Below are positions 28,490-39,250 of a stretch of DNA of 64,000 nt, one piece after another. Each line of letters starts with the position of its first letter. Within the stretch, counting starts at the first letter, position 1. A program made the translations under genes and the position numbers. A model generated the notes under the pieces. It did no database searches, was not told the DNA's origin, and saw nothing but the letters and a program-made list of their open reading frames with translations. Origin of the DNA: Enterococcus thailandicus (GTDB taxonomy: Bacteria > Bacillota > Bacilli > Lactobacillales > Enterococcaceae); assembly GCF_001886265.1 (NCBI RefSeq), contig NZ_JXLE01000006.1:1-64000 (forward strand). Reading direction: 5' to 3'.

Positions 28490-28608
28490 ACAGTGTTCCC
28501 AAAGCAATTCCTCAAAATAATTCATAACTGTTCAAAAATATGAGTAGCCATTTTTGACAGTTATGAATTATTTTTTCGAAACTGAGCACTTGGATCCACA
28601 ATCTTTGT
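28490..28608 (+). repeat. Intergenic repeat, copy B
   Basis: Directly follows copy A in the same orientation. The first 25 and last 20 nt match copy A; the centre differs but forms its own inverted repeat of about 20 bp (28519-28569, arms beginning AATTCATAACTG). This retained fold with changed sequence suggests the structure matters. Confidence 0.65.
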
Positions 28609-28640
28609 TTATTGATAAAGTAATCGCTATGCTCCATTAC

Positions 28641-30464
28641 TTATTTTTTCAGATGATAACTATAGGTACTGATAACAATATTTTCTCGCCAAGAAAGTCG
28701 CAAACGTAAACGCAAACTTGTTTGGTTGTGCAAAATATTTTGCCAACGACGGTTTGGTACAAACTGTGGAATCAACACCGTTGTCGTATAGTTTTGTTTT
28801 GCTGCATTTTTGCTCACTAGATCCACATAGCGAATAATTGGGTTTTCAATTGAACGATACGAAGAATGAACAACCGAAAAACGAACATCAGGAAAATGTT
28901 TTTTGAATTCGGCTTCGATTTCTTTTTCCTTCGCCACATCTTCATCTAAGGATACGTGCATTGCTACTACATAGTCCCCAATCGAACGTGCATAATTCAA
29001 CGCTCCAATGTTTACACGAGTAACATTTCCCACTAAAACTAACACCGTATTTCCATCAAAATCATGTAACTTAGCATCTTCTTCTAAGCGAAGTTGTTCT
29101 GCCACATTTTTGTAGTGTCCATGAATTTTGTAAAAAACAAACAAAACAATAGGCATAATGATAAAGAATGGCCAGATATCACCTAAACGATAGATGAACA
29201 AAATAATAATAATCGAGTAAGAAATAAATGCTCCAACAATGTTTGCAATTGATTTTTGCAACCACTTCTTACCTTCTTTTCGCCATTTGATAACCATCCC
29301 TGTTTGAGAAAGAGCAAATGGGATAAATACACCAATCGAATAAAGTGGAATCAATCGTTCCGTTGATCCTTGGAAGATAAACAATAAGATGATTGAACCA
29401 AAGGCTAAAGTCATGATCCCATTTGAATAACCTAAACGGTCACCACGATCCTGATACATATGTGGCATGAATTTATCTTTTGCTAAATTAAACGCTAAAA
29501 CTGGAAACGCAGAGAAACCAGTATTTGCGGCTACTGCTAAAATCAAAGCAGTTGCAAATTGTAAAACGTAATACAACACACCATGTCCAAAGACAGCTTT
29601 ACCGATTTGAGACAAGACCGTCACTTCTGTTTCAGGTACGATGCCATACCAGTAGTTAATGAATGTAATTCCCACAAAGAAAAATCCTAAAATGACAGCC
29701 ATCATTGTTAACGTACCCGCAGCGTTTTTCGCCCGTGGTTTTTTAAAGAACGGTACCGCATTACTGATTGCCTCAACCCCAGTCAGTGAAGAGGAGCCAG
29801 ATGAAAAGGCACGTAAAATCAATGCAATCGAAACACCTGGAACGGCCGCGCCTGGCAAGGCAGTCGCATTTAACGGTACTGCACCAGTCACAATGTTGAA
29901 CAGACCAACGACAATCAGCAAGGTAATGACAATAATAAATGTATAAACAGGAACTAATAAGAAAGAGGCCGATTCACGTAACCCTCTTAAATTCAGCATC
30001 ATCAATAACAAGACAATTGCGACGGAAATACCTACCTGATGACCATACAAAGCTGGGATCGCCGACGTTATCGCCTCTGCCCCAGCAGAAACAGATACCG
30101 CAACAGTCAGCATATAATCGATCAACAATGATCCCCCAGAAATCAGACCAGCGTTTTTCCCTAAGTTTTCACTACTTACCACATAAGCACCACCGCCATG
30201 AGGATAAGCATGAATAATTTGTCGATAAGATAAAGTTAATGAAATAAGTAAAATAATAACAAATGCTGCAATAGGTAATGAATACCAAATTGCTGCGGTA
30301 GACAAAGCAACCAACACAACAACGATTTGTTCTGTCCCATATGCAATCGAAGATAGTGCATCAGAAGACAATAATGCTAGCGCAGCAAATCGACTCAATT
30401 TATGGTCGTCATTTTCAGCAGACTTTAACGGTTTACCGACTAACAACCTTTTTAAGTAATCCAA
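28641..30464 (-). CDS. kimA: KimA-type potassium importer (APC superfamily)
   Basis: Proton-coupled high-affinity K+ uptake protein. 607 aa, the exact length of Bacillus KimA/YdaO, and strongly similar throughout: ALALLSSDALSSIAYGTEQ, YRQIIHAYPHGGGAYVVS, NTGFSAFPVLAFNLAKD, and a cytoplasmic C-terminal USP-like domain from about 460 ending HNQTSLRLRLRLSW. KimA proteins are inhibited by c-di-AMP. TTG start, 8 nt after AAAGGAG. No ydaO-type c-di-AMP riboswitch is visible upstream. Confidence 0.9.
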   Translation of the reverse strand: MDYLKRLLVGKPLKSAENDDHKLSRFAALALLSSDALSSIAYGTEQIVVVLVALSTAAIWYSLPIAAFVIILLISLTLSYRQIIHAYPHGGGAYVVSSENLGKNAGLISGGSLLIDYMLTVAVSVSAGAEAITSAIPALYGHQVGISVAIVLLLMMLNLRGLRESASFLLVPVYTFIIVITLLIVVGLFNIVTGAVPLNATALPGAAVPGVSIALILRAFSSGSSSLTGVEAISNAVPFFKKPRAKNAAGTLTMMAVILGFFFVGITFINYWYGIVPETEVTVLSQIGKAVFGHGVLYYVLQFATALILAVAANTGFSAFPVLAFNLAKDKFMPHMYQDRGDRLGYSNGIMTLAFGSIILLFIFQGSTERLIPLYSIGVFIPFALSQTGMVIKWRKEGKKWLQKSIANIVGAFISYSIIIILFIYRLGDIWPFFIIMPIVLFVFYKIHGHYKNVAEQLRLEEDAKLHDFDGNTVLVLVGNVTRVNIGALNYARSIGDYVVAMHVSLDEDVAKEKEIEAEFKKHFPDVRFSVVHSSYRSIENPIIRYVDLVSKNAAKQNYTTTVLIPQFVPNRRWQNILHNQTSLRLRLRLSWRENIVISTYSYHLKK

Positions 30465-30534
30465 CTCTTAAACTCCTTTACACTTTTTTTCATGTTAAAT
30501 ATTGTTTTCGAAAATTTACAGTAAACAAGATGAT

Positions 30535-30563
30535 ATAGTACGCTCATCAAATATAAAAGTCAA
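30535..30563 (-). promoter_or_regulatory. Promoter of kimA
   Basis: Minus-strand TTGACT (30563-30558), 17 nt, TACTAT (30540-30535). The leader is about 65 nt, too short for a large riboswitch. Confidence 0.65.
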
Positions 30564-30615
30564 CATTCTACTAAAAAAATCTTTCAAAAAACGAAAAGAT
30601 TTTTAATTATAGAAA

Positions 30616-30650
30616 AACTGGAATCTCCATTCACTCAAGAGATTCCAGTT
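30616..30650 (-). terminator. Terminator of yhgE
   Basis: Perfect 12-bp stem AACTGGAATCTC/GAGATTCCAGTT, followed on the minus strand by a T-run; 26 nt after the yhgE stop. Confidence 0.8.
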
Positions 30651-30675
30651 CAATTTTTGATTCATCGCAACATAC

Positions 30676-33381
30676 TCAGTGGAAAATATGACTTTCGTGT
30701 GAGTATTCCTGCAATTTTTTCATTTTAGATTCAATAAATGGATAAACAGCCGTTCCGACAATCCCAAAGACGATGAACAAACCAATCATAATCCAAATCG
30801 CATTCGTTGCCGTTGGCCAGTAAATACCACCAGCTGATTCACGCAATAAATTCACCGCGTGAGTGAACGGTAAGAATGGATTGATCATTTGGAAGAATTT
30901 TCCAGAAACTTGAATTGGATAATTCCCACCACCACCTGAAATTGACAGCACGAGGATGATAATCGCCAGCCCTTTCCCTACGTTGCCGAATAAGGACGCT
31001 AGCACATAAACAATCATCATGAAGGATAAGGACACTAATAACGCAAATAACACGCTATACACTGGATTATGAACGTCTACGCCCAATAGGAAGATATTTC
31101 CAAGAGCAACGATCAATCCTTGTGCCAAACCAATCGTTAAGAATGTCAACATTCGAGCAACATATTGTTCTCGCTTCGTGAATTTTGTTTTATCTTTTTT
31201 CTCAAGATAATAGTCAGTAGTTGCTACACTTGAAAGTAAGACTGCACCAACCCAAATACATAATGCCGTGTAGAATGGTGTACTTGCTGAACCATTATTG
31301 GCAATTGGATACAGTTGATTTGTTTTCAATTCAACTGGGTTTGTAAAGAAATCACTTTCTTTTGTCGCATCTAATTTCAATAATTTAATTACTTCACCAA
31401 GATCGACTTCTTCTTCCCCTTTACGGATAGCATCAGCAGCTTTTTCAATTCCTGCCTTGATACTTGGCCAATCATTTGTAATCAAGTCTGCGGCAGCATT
31501 AACAGCTGTCTCAACTTCTGGCATCTTTTCATTGACCGTTGTCAACGTGCCCGTTAATTCACCTTTTAAAGTTGGCCAATCATTCTTAATAAAATCAGCA
31601 GCTGTGTTTAATTTTTGCGCAACGACTGGCAAATCATTATTATACAAGTCAGCGCCTTTATTGATGCCGTCAACGATCGTATTCATGTTTCCATTCAGCA
31701 TGGTGTTCGCATCATGGACTTCTTGACCAATTGCGGGCATTTCTTTTTGATATTTTTCTAGGATACCAACTGCATTTGAAACAGTTGTCTTTGTTGAACT
31801 TAATAACGAATCAAAGTCGATTTGGTCTGCTTTGTCTAAGACACCATTTGCTGTTTGAATCGTGTGAATCAACTGATCTAAGATTGATTCAACAGTTGAG
31901 CCAACTGCATTAACATTCAAATCAGTCGCTGCTTTTCCGATCTCTGAAGCAATCTCTTGGATGCCAGCTAATAATTTTTTTACATCGTCTGTACTGCCGG
32001 TTTTAACAATCTCATTTAAATTGCCCACATGCTCATCCAAATCAGCAAGCATCGTCTTAATACGATTCAATCCAGCAATAACGTCGTCTAGTTTATTGTT
32101 TCCAGCACTTGTTTGTAAGTCTGTCATAAATTGGACAACTTGATCAATGGCTTCTTGTTGACGACCCAAACTAGCAGAAAAATCAGTTAAGATTTGACCG
32201 ATATTCGCTTTTTCTTCAGTTGTCGGTTCACCATCTGCAATCGCTCCTTCGATTGTTTCAATAATCGAATTTGTCGTAGTGGCAACTTCGCCAATTGATT
32301 TTAAAGTCACTTGCACGCTGGTCACAATACTTGGAACAGCCTCTTTTAATTGTGTCGCACCGTTTTCAGTTGTCGACGCAAGATTACTTGCCTGTGATTC
32401 CAATCTTTTGATATCTGGCAAAGCATCTTGCACTTGGCCAATAATCACTAATCCTTGTTTTGCTTCATCAATTCCTTGATTCATTGTATCTTGGATTGAA
32501 GCAAAATCTTCATCAATCATCGCTAATTGTTTCCCAGCGTTTTGGATTTCAGGAATTTTTTCTTGTAGATCCAAAATAATCTTCGCTTGTTCTTGAAGTT
32601 CAGGCATCTTGTCATTCAATGCAATGACTTTTTCACCCATTTCGTCTACTTTTGGTAGATAGTCAACAAATTCATTTGCTTTGTTGAGCTTTTCTTTGAT
32701 GCCAGGAAGTTGGCTTTGAAGTTCTAGCACTTTTTTGGTATACCCTTCAATGTCATCCAAGTTTTCATCAGTAGAAAGAATCATATCTTTTACTTTATTG
32801 ATGCTCACTAAGTTGGAATCAATATCGTAACCAATTTCGTTAAAAACTTTTAGCAAGGTTGAACTTGCTGTGTTAATAAATTCCTCTGTGATTTGTGACT
32901 GAATCGAACTTGCACCTTTATCAGTGATTTTCGGCGCAATCGCGTTAATTTTTTCATTAACGGTGTATTCGATTTTTGGTTTCTTAATGTTCCCACTGGT
33001 AAAACTTAATAAGTCTTCAGAAAAATCAGTTGGCAGATAAATACCTGCATAATATTTTCCTGAACGAACACCAGATTCTAATTCAGCTTTTGAGTCAACA
33101 AATTGCCAACCCAGCTGGTCATTTTTGTGTAGTGACTTTATTACTTCTTTCCCAATAGCTACTTCTTTTCCTTGAAATTCAACTGGCTTATCCGCACTGT
33201 ATACGGCGATTGGTAACTCTCCAGTATTTCCATATGGATCCCACAAAGCTTTGATATTAAACCATGCGTACAGTGAAGGGATAATCATGATAGCGATAAT
33301 CAGAAGTGTCGCAATCGGGTTTTTAAAGATTCGTTTCCAATCAAGTAAGTAAAGTTTAAATGTATTTTTGATTGATCCCAT
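30676..33381 (-). CDS. YhgE/Pip-family membrane protein
   Basis: Large membrane protein of 901 aa. One N-terminal helix (about residues 22-42, [19 protein letters not shown]) starts the YhgE/Pip N-domain with the [15 protein letters not shown] region; a long extracellular part of alternating coiled-coil helices follows (about 170-650), then five or six C-terminal helices of ABC-2 permease type. The homologue PIP in E. faecalis is needed for infection by some phages; its normal role is unclear. Start at MGSIKNT, preceded by GAAGGGG; the longer frame adds 15 residues. The 307-nt gap upstream is AT-rich with an imperfect TTGACA/TGTCGAA inverted repeat near 33472-33497. Confidence 0.88.
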   Translation of the reverse strand: MGSIKNTFKLYLLDWKRIFKNPIATLLIIAIMIIPSLYAWFNIKALWDPYGNTGELPIAVYSADKPVEFQGKEVAIGKEVIKSLHKNDQLGWQFVDSKAELESGVRSGKYYAGIYLPTDFSEDLLSFTSGNIKKPKIEYTVNEKINAIAPKITDKGASSIQSQITEEFINTASSTLLKVFNEIGYDIDSNLVSINKVKDMILSTDENLDDIEGYTKKVLELQSQLPGIKEKLNKANEFVDYLPKVDEMGEKVIALNDKMPELQEQAKIILDLQEKIPEIQNAGKQLAMIDEDFASIQDTMNQGIDEAKQGLVIIGQVQDALPDIKRLESQASNLASTTENGATQLKEAVPSIVTSVQVTLKSIGEVATTTNSIIETIEGAIADGEPTTEEKANIGQILTDFSASLGRQQEAIDQVVQFMTDLQTSAGNNKLDDVIAGLNRIKTMLADLDEHVGNLNEIVKTGSTDDVKKLLAGIQEIASEIGKAATDLNVNAVGSTVESILDQLIHTIQTANGVLDKADQIDFDSLLSSTKTTVSNAVGILEKYQKEMPAIGQEVHDANTMLNGNMNTIVDGINKGADLYNNDLPVVAQKLNTAADFIKNDWPTLKGELTGTLTTVNEKMPEVETAVNAAADLITNDWPSIKAGIEKAADAIRKGEEEVDLGEVIKLLKLDATKESDFFTNPVELKTNQLYPIANNGSASTPFYTALCIWVGAVLLSSVATTDYYLEKKDKTKFTKREQYVARMLTFLTIGLAQGLIVALGNIFLLGVDVHNPVYSVLFALLVSLSFMMIVYVLASLFGNVGKGLAIIILVLSISGGGGNYPIQVSGKFFQMINPFLPFTHAVNLLRESAGGIYWPTATNAIWIMIGLFIVFGIVGTAVYPFIESKMKKLQEYSHESHIFH

Positions 33382-33629
33382 AATTTTCCCCTTCTTTTTT
33401 TCTAGCTGAACTACTTTACCATGCAATTCTCTATGATTTCAATGAACATTAATCAAAAAAAGCGAGAATTTTGACATATAAGGACAACTGTCGAACTGTA
33501 ATCTCTTACAATTTAAAAAACTATTAAATTTTATTTCCTTCACTTTATCATGAAATAACGTGGAATGATAATTTTATGATAAAAATTTAGCCCTAATCCA
33601 TGAAATCTCTTTCGCAAACATAAAAAAGT

Positions 33630-33660
33630 GAGGACAAAACTTTTTTCTTGTTTTGTCCTC
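33630..33660 (-). terminator. Terminator after 104-aa gene
   Basis: Eleven-base stem GAGGACAAAAC/GTTTTGTCCTC with a T-run on the minus strand, 28 nt after the stop at 33689. Confidence 0.75.
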
Positions 33661-33688
33661 GCCAAAAAGTTTCTGACAGAATTAAAAA

Positions 33689-34003
33689 TTATTTACCTAT
33701 TTTTTCTTCAAGATAGGTTTGCATCAATTGTTCAAATATTTCATTTAACTGTTGTTGATTACTTTCATCTCTTACGAAAGATTGGACAGAAGAACCACCA
33801 TTATCAAAACATTTGATTGGAACTGGTTCATTTGCTATTTCTTGAACAGTGATTTGCGGGTGATACATGAAATCACCACAGGGACCTGGTTGTAAAAAAG
33901 CAAATTCATAGTATTCTCCTTGTTTACGTAAACGATAATAACCATTCGTTAGCCATTCTTTTTCAGTTAACTGTTGTTTGATTGCTTGCCAATTTTTATT
34001 CAT
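33689..34003 (-). CDS. Uncharacterised 104-aa protein
   Basis: Not recognised. Soluble, mixed alpha/beta, no signal or membrane helix; conserved-looking patch FLQPGPCGDFMYHPQITVQE in the centre. GAGGTGA is 4 nt before the ATG. It starts 30 nt after the oxidoreductase stop, so the two may share a transcript. Confidence 0.7.
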   Translation of the reverse strand: MNKNWQAIKQQLTEKEWLTNGYYRLRKQGEYYEFAFLQPGPCGDFMYHPQITVQEIANEPVPIKCFDNGGSSVQSFVRDESNQQQLNEIFEQLMQTYLEEKIGK

Positions 34004-34033
34004 CCTCTCACCTCATGCGAAAGTATAGCATAA

Positions 34034-34978
34034 CTAAGCGAGTGTCAATACAATTTTTCCAGCAGGAGGATGGCCTTCCACTAACTGATGTGCATGGATG
34101 ACATTCTCTAATGTTGCTGGCAACAGTTGACTAATAGGTACAGTGAATGTTCCTTTTTCATATGCTCGTAATAAATAAGAAAATGCTTCTTGATCTTGAT
34201 ATTCCTTTCTTGGAACAAATGATTCATAAAAACCACTTTTTTTCTCTCGTAGATCCAAATCTGGTAGTTGCGTCAATGCAACATAACGCCCCCCTGGTTT
34301 CATAATCTCGATACCCGAAGTCCCGCGTTTGCTACCTTTTGTTGCATCAATTACAATATCTGCTTGATTCGCAAAACGTTCGCCGGCATCTTCTTGATCG
34401 TAAGCAGCGAATTCCGCTACTCCAAGCTCACGTACTTTTTCTTCATTTTTTTTGGAAGCACTGGCTAACACTTTGATCCCTTTAGCATGCAATAACTGGA
34501 CAAGGCTTGAACCAACACCGCCAGAAGCTCCTTCAATCATCACAACATCCGTTGGTTGTACATCAAGTAAATGTGTCAATAAATTATACGCAGTCAATCC
34601 TGTTGTTACCATACCCGCTGCTTGCGCCCAATCCATTTTCTCAGGAATCTTTGCTACTTTTTTCGCGGGAACAACAATTTCTTCGCCATAGGTCCCTCCA
34701 ACTGCGTGGACAACTACTCGATCACCAACAACAAAATCAGTCACGTCTGAAGCAATTTCGGTTACAATTCCGGCACCATCATTTCCCAAAACATAAGGAA
34801 ATTTTAACGGACGAACCTCTTTCATATTTCCAAGTCGAAGAGATACATCATATGGGTTGATACTAAATGCCTTTAACGCTACTCGAAGGCGTCCATCCTT
34901 TACTTCACGTGGACTCGCATCGATTTCTTCAAATACATCCTGTGCTAAACCATACTCTTTTATCGCAAATCTTTTCAT
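34034..34978 (-). CDS. NADP-dependent quinone-type oxidoreductase (MDR, zinc-free)
   Basis: Medium-chain dehydrogenase/reductase of 314 aa, quinone oxidoreductase-like. N-terminal GroES-like domain (VALKAFSINPYDV, LGNDGAGIV) and Rossmann domain with EGASGGVGSSLVQLLHAKG (about residues 147-165). No zinc ligands are visible, as in QOR-type enzymes. Start at MKRFAIKEYG, 10 nt after GAGGAG; a GTG 3 codons upstream is less likely. Substrate unknown. Confidence 0.85.
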   Translation of the reverse strand: MKRFAIKEYGLAQDVFEEIDASPREVKDGRLRVALKAFSINPYDVSLRLGNMKEVRPLKFPYVLGNDGAGIVTEIASDVTDFVVGDRVVVHAVGGTYGEEIVVPAKKVAKIPEKMDWAQAAGMVTTGLTAYNLLTHLLDVQPTDVVMIEGASGGVGSSLVQLLHAKGIKVLASASKKNEEKVRELGVAEFAAYDQEDAGERFANQADIVIDATKGSKRGTSGIEIMKPGGRYVALTQLPDLDLREKKSGFYESFVPRKEYQDQEAFSYLLRAYEKGTFTVPISQLLPATLENVIHAHQLVEGHPPAGKIVLTLA

Positions 34979-35052
34979 ACTTGTCACACTCCTCTTTATT
35001 AGTTTACGTGGAAGTGCTATTTTTTACAAAAAAAGTGTATGAGTAAAAATAG

Positions 35053-35117
35053 TTGTCTTTTTTAATCAGACGTGCTAAATTATGAACGGACATCTCATAA
35101 TCGTAACAATTACGATT
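35053..35117 (+). promoter_or_regulatory. Promoter and Zur-type operator of rpsN2
   Basis: TTGTCT (35053-35058), 17 nt, TAAATT (35076-35081). The site AATCGTAACAATTACGATT (35099-35117) is a perfect 8-bp inverted repeat with a 3-nt spacer and fits the Firmicute Zur box (AATCGTAATNATTACGATT). It lies about 10 nt downstream of the predicted transcription start, where bound Zur would block transcription when zinc is plentiful. Confidence 0.8.
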
Positions 35118-35162
35118 TATATCAAAATAAAAAATAAATTTTAAACAATTGGAGGAAACACA

Positions 35163-35432
35163 ATGGCAAAAAAATCAAAAATTGCAAAAGCAAAGAAACA
35201 GCAAGCAACGATTGAACGTTATGCGGCAGTACGACAAGAATTAAAAGCGAACCATGATTATGAAGGCTTGCGTAAGCTCCCTTTAGATGCGCGCCCAGAA
35301 CGTTTGAAAAATCGCGACTTAATTGATGGTCGTCCACGCGGATACATGCGTAAATTCGGAATGTCTCGCGTGAAATTCCGTGAATTAGCTCATAAGGGAT
35401 TGATTCCCGGCGTTAAAAAAGCTAGCTGGTAA
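35163..35432 (+). CDS. rpsN2: 30S ribosomal protein S14, zinc-independent paralogue
   Basis: S14 of 89 aa without the CxxC zinc ribbon found in the short form of the main ribosomal-protein cluster. In other Firmicutes such C-minus paralogues replace the zinc form in zinc starvation, sparing and releasing zinc. [14 protein letters not shown] start and the [21 protein letters not shown] core are typical. GGAGG ribosome binding site. Single gene behind a Zur-type operator. Confidence 0.93.
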   Translation: MAKKSKIAKAKKQQATIERYAAVRQELKANHDYEGLRKLPLDARPERLKNRDLIDGRPRGYMRKFGMSRVKFRELAHKGLIPGVKKASW

Positions 35433-35587
35433 TTACAAAGTTCTGTTTTGAATAAGTTGAAGAATTTCCTTTCACGGAAAAAATGCGGTTCAAAAGTTTT
35501 GCGCTTCAAAACTTGCGGGTGACTACTTTTGTCCCAATCTCTTTTTCGTATACTTTGCAAGCAAGACTGACTGAAGAACTAATTAAA

Positions 35588-35624
35588 AAGGTGAGGGCAA
35601 ACGAGATTTCGTTTGCCCTCACCT
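35588..35624. terminator. Terminator between rpsN2 and mazF
   Basis: Perfect 17-bp stem AAGGTGAGGGCAAACGA and complement, 3-base loop, T-runs on both sides. Serves convergent rpsN2 and acpS-alr-mazF. A second hairpin, AAGTTTTG/CAAAACTT, is at about 35496-35516. Confidence 0.8.
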
Positions 35625-35745
35625 TTTTTTGCCTTCATATCACAATTGTTTGCGAACACTGCTTATTCTATGTAAATATAATTTATCAAGTTAGTCAGAG
35701 CTGCTACATATCGACTAAATTTCATTCAGGCAAGTCACATCATCG

Positions 35746-36108
35746 TTACTTTGATACTGGAGCGATTGCCTCCACACCAACACTGATTTTTAATGCGCGA
35801 TCGACATCTTGCATAATTTCACGATCTAAGTGACACACTTTTTCTTTCAATCTTGATTTATCAATGGTCCGAATTTGTTCTAATAAAATGACGGAGTCTC
35901 GGTCTATTCCTGTTCCCGTTGCTTTGATCCCTATATGCGTGGGTAATTTAGGTTTCGCCATTTTTGCAGTAATTGCTGCCACGATTACCGTTGGACTAAA
36001 ATGGTTTCCTAAATTATTTTGAATAATCAGCACAGGGCGTGTTCCGCCTTGCTCTGATCCCACAACTGGAGAAAGATCAGCAAAGTAAATATCTCCTCTT
36101 TTTACCAT
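35746..36108 (-). CDS. mazF: MazF/PemK-family endoribonuclease, no adjacent antitoxin
   Basis: Toxin-type mRNA interferase of 120 aa. [31 protein letters not shown] carries the family core with the catalytic Arg; [15 protein letters not shown] is the usual second block. Starts 10 nt after alr, so it is last in acpS-alr-mazF. In Bacillus a mazE-type antitoxin (ndoAI) lies between alr and mazF; none is present here. An antitoxin elsewhere or a changed role is possible. Confidence 0.93.
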   Translation of the reverse strand: MVKRGDIYFADLSPVVGSEQGGTRPVLIIQNNLGNHFSPTVIVAAITAKMAKPKLPTHIGIKATGTGIDRDSVILLEQIRTIDKSRLKEKVCHLDREIMQDVDRALKISVGVEAIAPVSK

Positions 36109-36118
36109 AGGATCCTCC

Positions 36119-37240
36119 TTATTTTTGATATTCTCTTGGTATCCGTGTTCCTAGTATACAAGCTACTTCATAATGAATCGTTTCTAATTGATCGGCTACA
36201 TCTTGCATCGCAATCACCTGATCCTGGTTTTTCCCAATCAGAGTCACAGTTGTTCCTACAGGTAATTCATAAGGTAAGCGAACCATCAATTGATCCATAC
36301 AAACTCGCCCCACTATTTCACAAAATTTTCCATCAACTAATAAAGAAAATCCTTGCATCTTTCTCAACCAGCCATCTGCGTAACCAATTGGTACGGTTCC
36401 AATCCATTCTGGTTTTGATGTGATGTATGTTTCACCATAGCCAATTCCTTCATTAGCAGCTAATTCTTTCACTTGAATCAATTCAGAAACAAGTTCGAGT
36501 GCTGGTTGTAATGGATAAATTTCTGGTAACGCATGACCAGATGGATTCAATCCATACATCGCAATTCCGTAACGAATCATATTCCCAATTGATTCGTCGT
36601 GCCACAAAGCTGTTGCACTGTTACTAACATGCACATAGCGAGGTAACTCTGGTAATTCTTCAAGAACAGCTAAAAAACGATTTTTTTGTAAATTCCAATA
36701 CGTATCATCTTCTTGGTCAGCAGTAGAAAAATGTGTAAATAACCCTTCCCATTCAAAATACGATATTGCTTGAGCAAATTCAACTGCTTCTCTGATTTCT
36801 TTTGGTGTTAAAAAACCAATTCGTCCCATTCCTGTATCTGCTTTTAAATGAATTTTCAACTGGCCTTCAATTGCATGTTCTGAAAAATATTCTTTGGCGT
36901 CATCTAACCATTCTTTGGTTCCCACCGTTACTGCCAAATCATTGGCAATTGCCAATTCGATTGCGGTAAAAGGAATCATATTTAAGACTAAAATTGGCTG
37001 AGTGAAACCTGCTTCTCTTAATTCTAGACCTTCATCTAAGTTAGCTACACAAAAGCCTGTAGCACCTCCCGCAATCGCTGCATGTGCCGTTTCAATCGCA
37101 CCATGTCCATAACCATTTGCTTTCACAACTGCAAATAATTCTTTTCCTTTTGGAAGTCTTGCTAATTCATTTGCCACATTCTCTGTAATAGCTTGTGTAT
37201 GTATAATTGCTTTTGTCGGACGATTCCAAGCGACAACCAT
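36119..37240 (-). CDS. alr: Alanine racemase
   Basis: PLP enzyme making D-alanine for peptidoglycan. 373 aa: PLP lysine in [12 protein letters not shown] (about residue 40), catalytic Tyr in the EGIGYGETY region and [10 protein letters not shown] at the C-terminal domain. AAGGAAAG ribosome binding site. Middle gene of acpS-alr-mazF, 15 nt after acpS. It works with ddl, 5 kb upstream on the same strand. Confidence 0.97.
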   Translation of the reverse strand: MVVAWNRPTKAIIHTQAITENVANELARLPKGKELFAVVKANGYGHGAIETAHAAIAGGATGFCVANLDEGLELREAGFTQPILVLNMIPFTAIELAIANDLAVTVGTKEWLDDAKEYFSEHAIEGQLKIHLKADTGMGRIGFLTPKEIREAVEFAQAISYFEWEGLFTHFSTADQEDDTYWNLQKNRFLAVLEELPELPRYVHVSNSATALWHDESIGNMIRYGIAMYGLNPSGHALPEIYPLQPALELVSELIQVKELAANEGIGYGETYITSKPEWIGTVPIGYADGWLRKMQGFSLLVDGKFCEIVGRVCMDQLMVRLPYELPVGTTVTLIGKNQDQVIAMQDVADQLETIHYEVACILGTRIPREYQK

Positions 37241-37255
37241 TTTCTTTCCTTCTTT

Positions 37256-37606
37256 CTATTCTTCCAAAATAATTTGTGCAAAAGCCAATTCATCTGTGTG
37301 TGTGATACTTACCCAAACAGTTCCTTGATGTGGGGACTGTGTGACAACAGGCTGACCGAGCACATCTTTTAAAATTTCAATTTCTTGAAATGTTACTTTA
37401 CCGATTCCTGTTCCCCAAGCTTTTGAAAAAGCCTCTTTACATGCATAACGCCCACCTAAAAATTCTACTTGGCGATGGAAGGGTAATACACGAAACAATT
37501 CAATCTCATTGACTGTTAGTACGCGATCAATAAAATTTGTTTTTTCTTGAATAATTTTAGCAATCCTTGGTAATTCAACTGCGTCGATTCCAATCCCTTT
37601 TATCAT
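37256..37606 (-). CDS. acpS: Holo-[acyl-carrier-protein] synthase
   Basis: Transfers 4'-phosphopantetheine from CoA to ACP for fatty acid synthesis. 116 aa: MIKGIGIDAVELPRI with the metal Asp, and FLGGRYACKEAFSKAWGTGIG with the second acidic site. First of acpS-alr-mazF, a common Firmicute order. Confidence 0.97.
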   Translation of the reverse strand: MIKGIGIDAVELPRIAKIIQEKTNFIDRVLTVNEIELFRVLPFHRQVEFLGGRYACKEAFSKAWGTGIGKVTFQEIEILKDVLGQPVVTQSPHQGTVWVSITHTDELAFAQIILEE

Positions 37607-37691
37607 TTATCTTCTCTCTTCATCAAATTTCGAACAATCTCATTCTACCAAATTCCTGCCAATTTACCACAATTAAGTCTATATATAACAA

Positions 37692-37730
37692 AAATGAAAG
37701 CTCCTCTTAAAATAAGAGAAGCTTTCATTT
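37692..37730 (-). terminator. Terminator of cshA
   Basis: Stem AAATGAAAGCT/AGCTTTCATTT with an inner CTCTT/AAGAG pair, followed on the minus strand by a weak T-rich stretch; just after the cshA stop. Confidence 0.65.
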
Positions 37731-37735
37731 GTTTT

Positions 37736-39250
37736 TTAATCGTTATTTGAGCGAATTACAAATCCACGTTTTTTATCGTTTTGACGACGACCGCCGTCTT
37801 TATGATTTCCGTTGTTTTTGTTATATCCGCCTTTAGATTTATTTCCACGGTAATTTCCGCCTTCGCCTCGACGATTACGATTATTGCCGCCACCACGTTT
37901 ACCATTTTTATTGAACCCTTTTTTCTGAGATGGTAATGGACGTTCTGGTGTGATTTTCACTGGAATTGCATCTGAAGGATCTTTTGCAACAGTTTTTAAT
38001 AATAGTGCAGCCAAATCTTGTGCTGAATATTTTTCCAACAATTTATCTGCTGGTGACAAGTATTTGTCCAAACCGTTTTCTTCAAGTTTTGCTTCAACTT
38101 CTTCAAAAGCAGCGCCTAGTTGGCCTTTAAATGCTTCTTTTTCGGTTGGTGGACGCAAAGCAGTCATACGTTTTTTCGTTAAGTTTTCAATTACGTGTAA
38201 GTAACCCATTTCGTTTGGTGTAACAAAAGTAACTGACATTCCGCCTTTACCTGCACGACCTGTACGTCCAATACGGTGAACGTAGCTTTCTGGATCTTGA
38301 GGGATATCGTAGTTGTAAACATGTGTCACACCAGAGATATCTAATCCACGGGCAGCTACATCGGTTGCAACTAAAATATCTAAATGACCGCTCTTGAATG
38401 AACGTAAAACGCTCATACGTTTTTGTTGTGATAAATCACCGTGAATTCCTTCTGCGCGATAGCCACGTGCTTCTAATCCACGAGCTAATTCATCTACACG
38501 GCGTTTTGTGCGACCAAATACAATCGTCAATTCAGGTTTTTGAACATCGAATAAACGAGTCATGATATCAAATTTTTCATATTCTTTTGCACGTACATAA
38601 TATTGATCAATCAAATCAGCTGTCATTTCTTTTGCTTTGATTTTTACGTGTGTTGGATTTTTCATGAATTTGACACCAATGTTTTTGATTGCTGGTGGCA
38701 TTGTTGCAGAGAATAATAATGTTTGGCGTTCTTCTGGAACAGTTGAAATAATTTTTTCAATATCTTCCAAGAAGCCCATGTTCAACATTTCATCTGCTTC
38801 ATCTAAAACTAATGTTTGAACAGTTCCTAATTTTAATGTGTGACGGTTAATGTGATCTAACATACGTCCCGGTGTCCCAACAACGATATGTGGACGATCT
38901 TTTAAGCCACGGATTTGACGACCGATATCTGCTCCGCCGTAAACAGCTTGTACACGAATTTTTTTATCGCGACCTAAACGATAAAGTTCTTCTTGTGTTT
39001 GGATAGCTAACTCACGTGTTGGTGAAATAACTAAACCTTGTAATTCATGGCGTTGAGGGTCGATTTTTTCTAACATTGGTAGCCCAAAAGCAGCTGTTTT
39101 ACCAGTACCTGTTTGTGCTTGACCAATAACGTCTTTCCCAGCTAATGCTAAAGGAATTGTTTCTGATTGGATCGGTGTTGCTTCTTCAAAACCAGCACGT
39201 TCAACTGATTTCAATAATTCTGGTGATAATTCTAATTCTTTAAATTTCAA
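37736..39250 (-). CDS. cshA: DEAD-box RNA helicase CshA
   Basis: ATP-dependent RNA helicase of 504 aa, linked to mRNA decay and ribosome assembly in the cold. Motifs in order: Q motif (FEEATPIQ), [54 protein letters not shown]. The C-terminus after about 440 is Gly/Asn/Arg-rich and disordered, for RNA contact. TTG start 6 nt after AGGAGG. A long structured 5' leader precedes it. Confidence 0.95.
   Translation of the reverse strand: MKFKELELSPELLKSVERAGFEEATPIQSETIPLALAGKDVIGQAQTGTGKTAAFGLPMLEKIDPQRHELQGLVISPTRELAIQTQEELYRLGRDKKIRVQAVYGGADIGRQIRGLKDRPHIVVGTPGRMLDHINRHTLKLGTVQTLVLDEADEMLNMGFLEDIEKIISTVPEERQTLLFSATMPPAIKNIGVKFMKNPTHVKIKAKEMTADLIDQYYVRAKEYEKFDIMTRLFDVQKPELTIVFGRTKRRVDELARGLEARGYRAEGIHGDLSQQKRMSVLRSFKSGHLDILVATDVAARGLDISGVTHVYNYDIPQDPESYVHRIGRTGRAGKGGMSVTFVTPNEMGYLHVIENLTKKRMTALRPPTEKEAFKGQLGAAFEEVEAKLEENGLDKYLSPADKLLEKYSAQDLAALLLKTVAKDPSDAIPVKITPERPLPSQKKGFNKNGKRGGGNNRNRRGEGGNYRGNKSKGGYNKNNGNHKDGGRRQNDKKRGFVIRSNND

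Noticed and set aside
29659-30217. Plus-strand ORFs inside kimA
   Set aside because: Antisense shadows of a well conserved transporter.
30465-30560. c-di-AMP (ydaO-type) riboswitch before kimA
   Set aside because: The leader from the likely promoter is about 65 nt, far too short, and no conserved block is visible.
35483-35833. 116-codon plus-strand ORF over the rpsN2/mazF terminator
   Set aside because: It runs through a strong terminator hairpin and antisense to mazF, with no ribosome binding site or homology.
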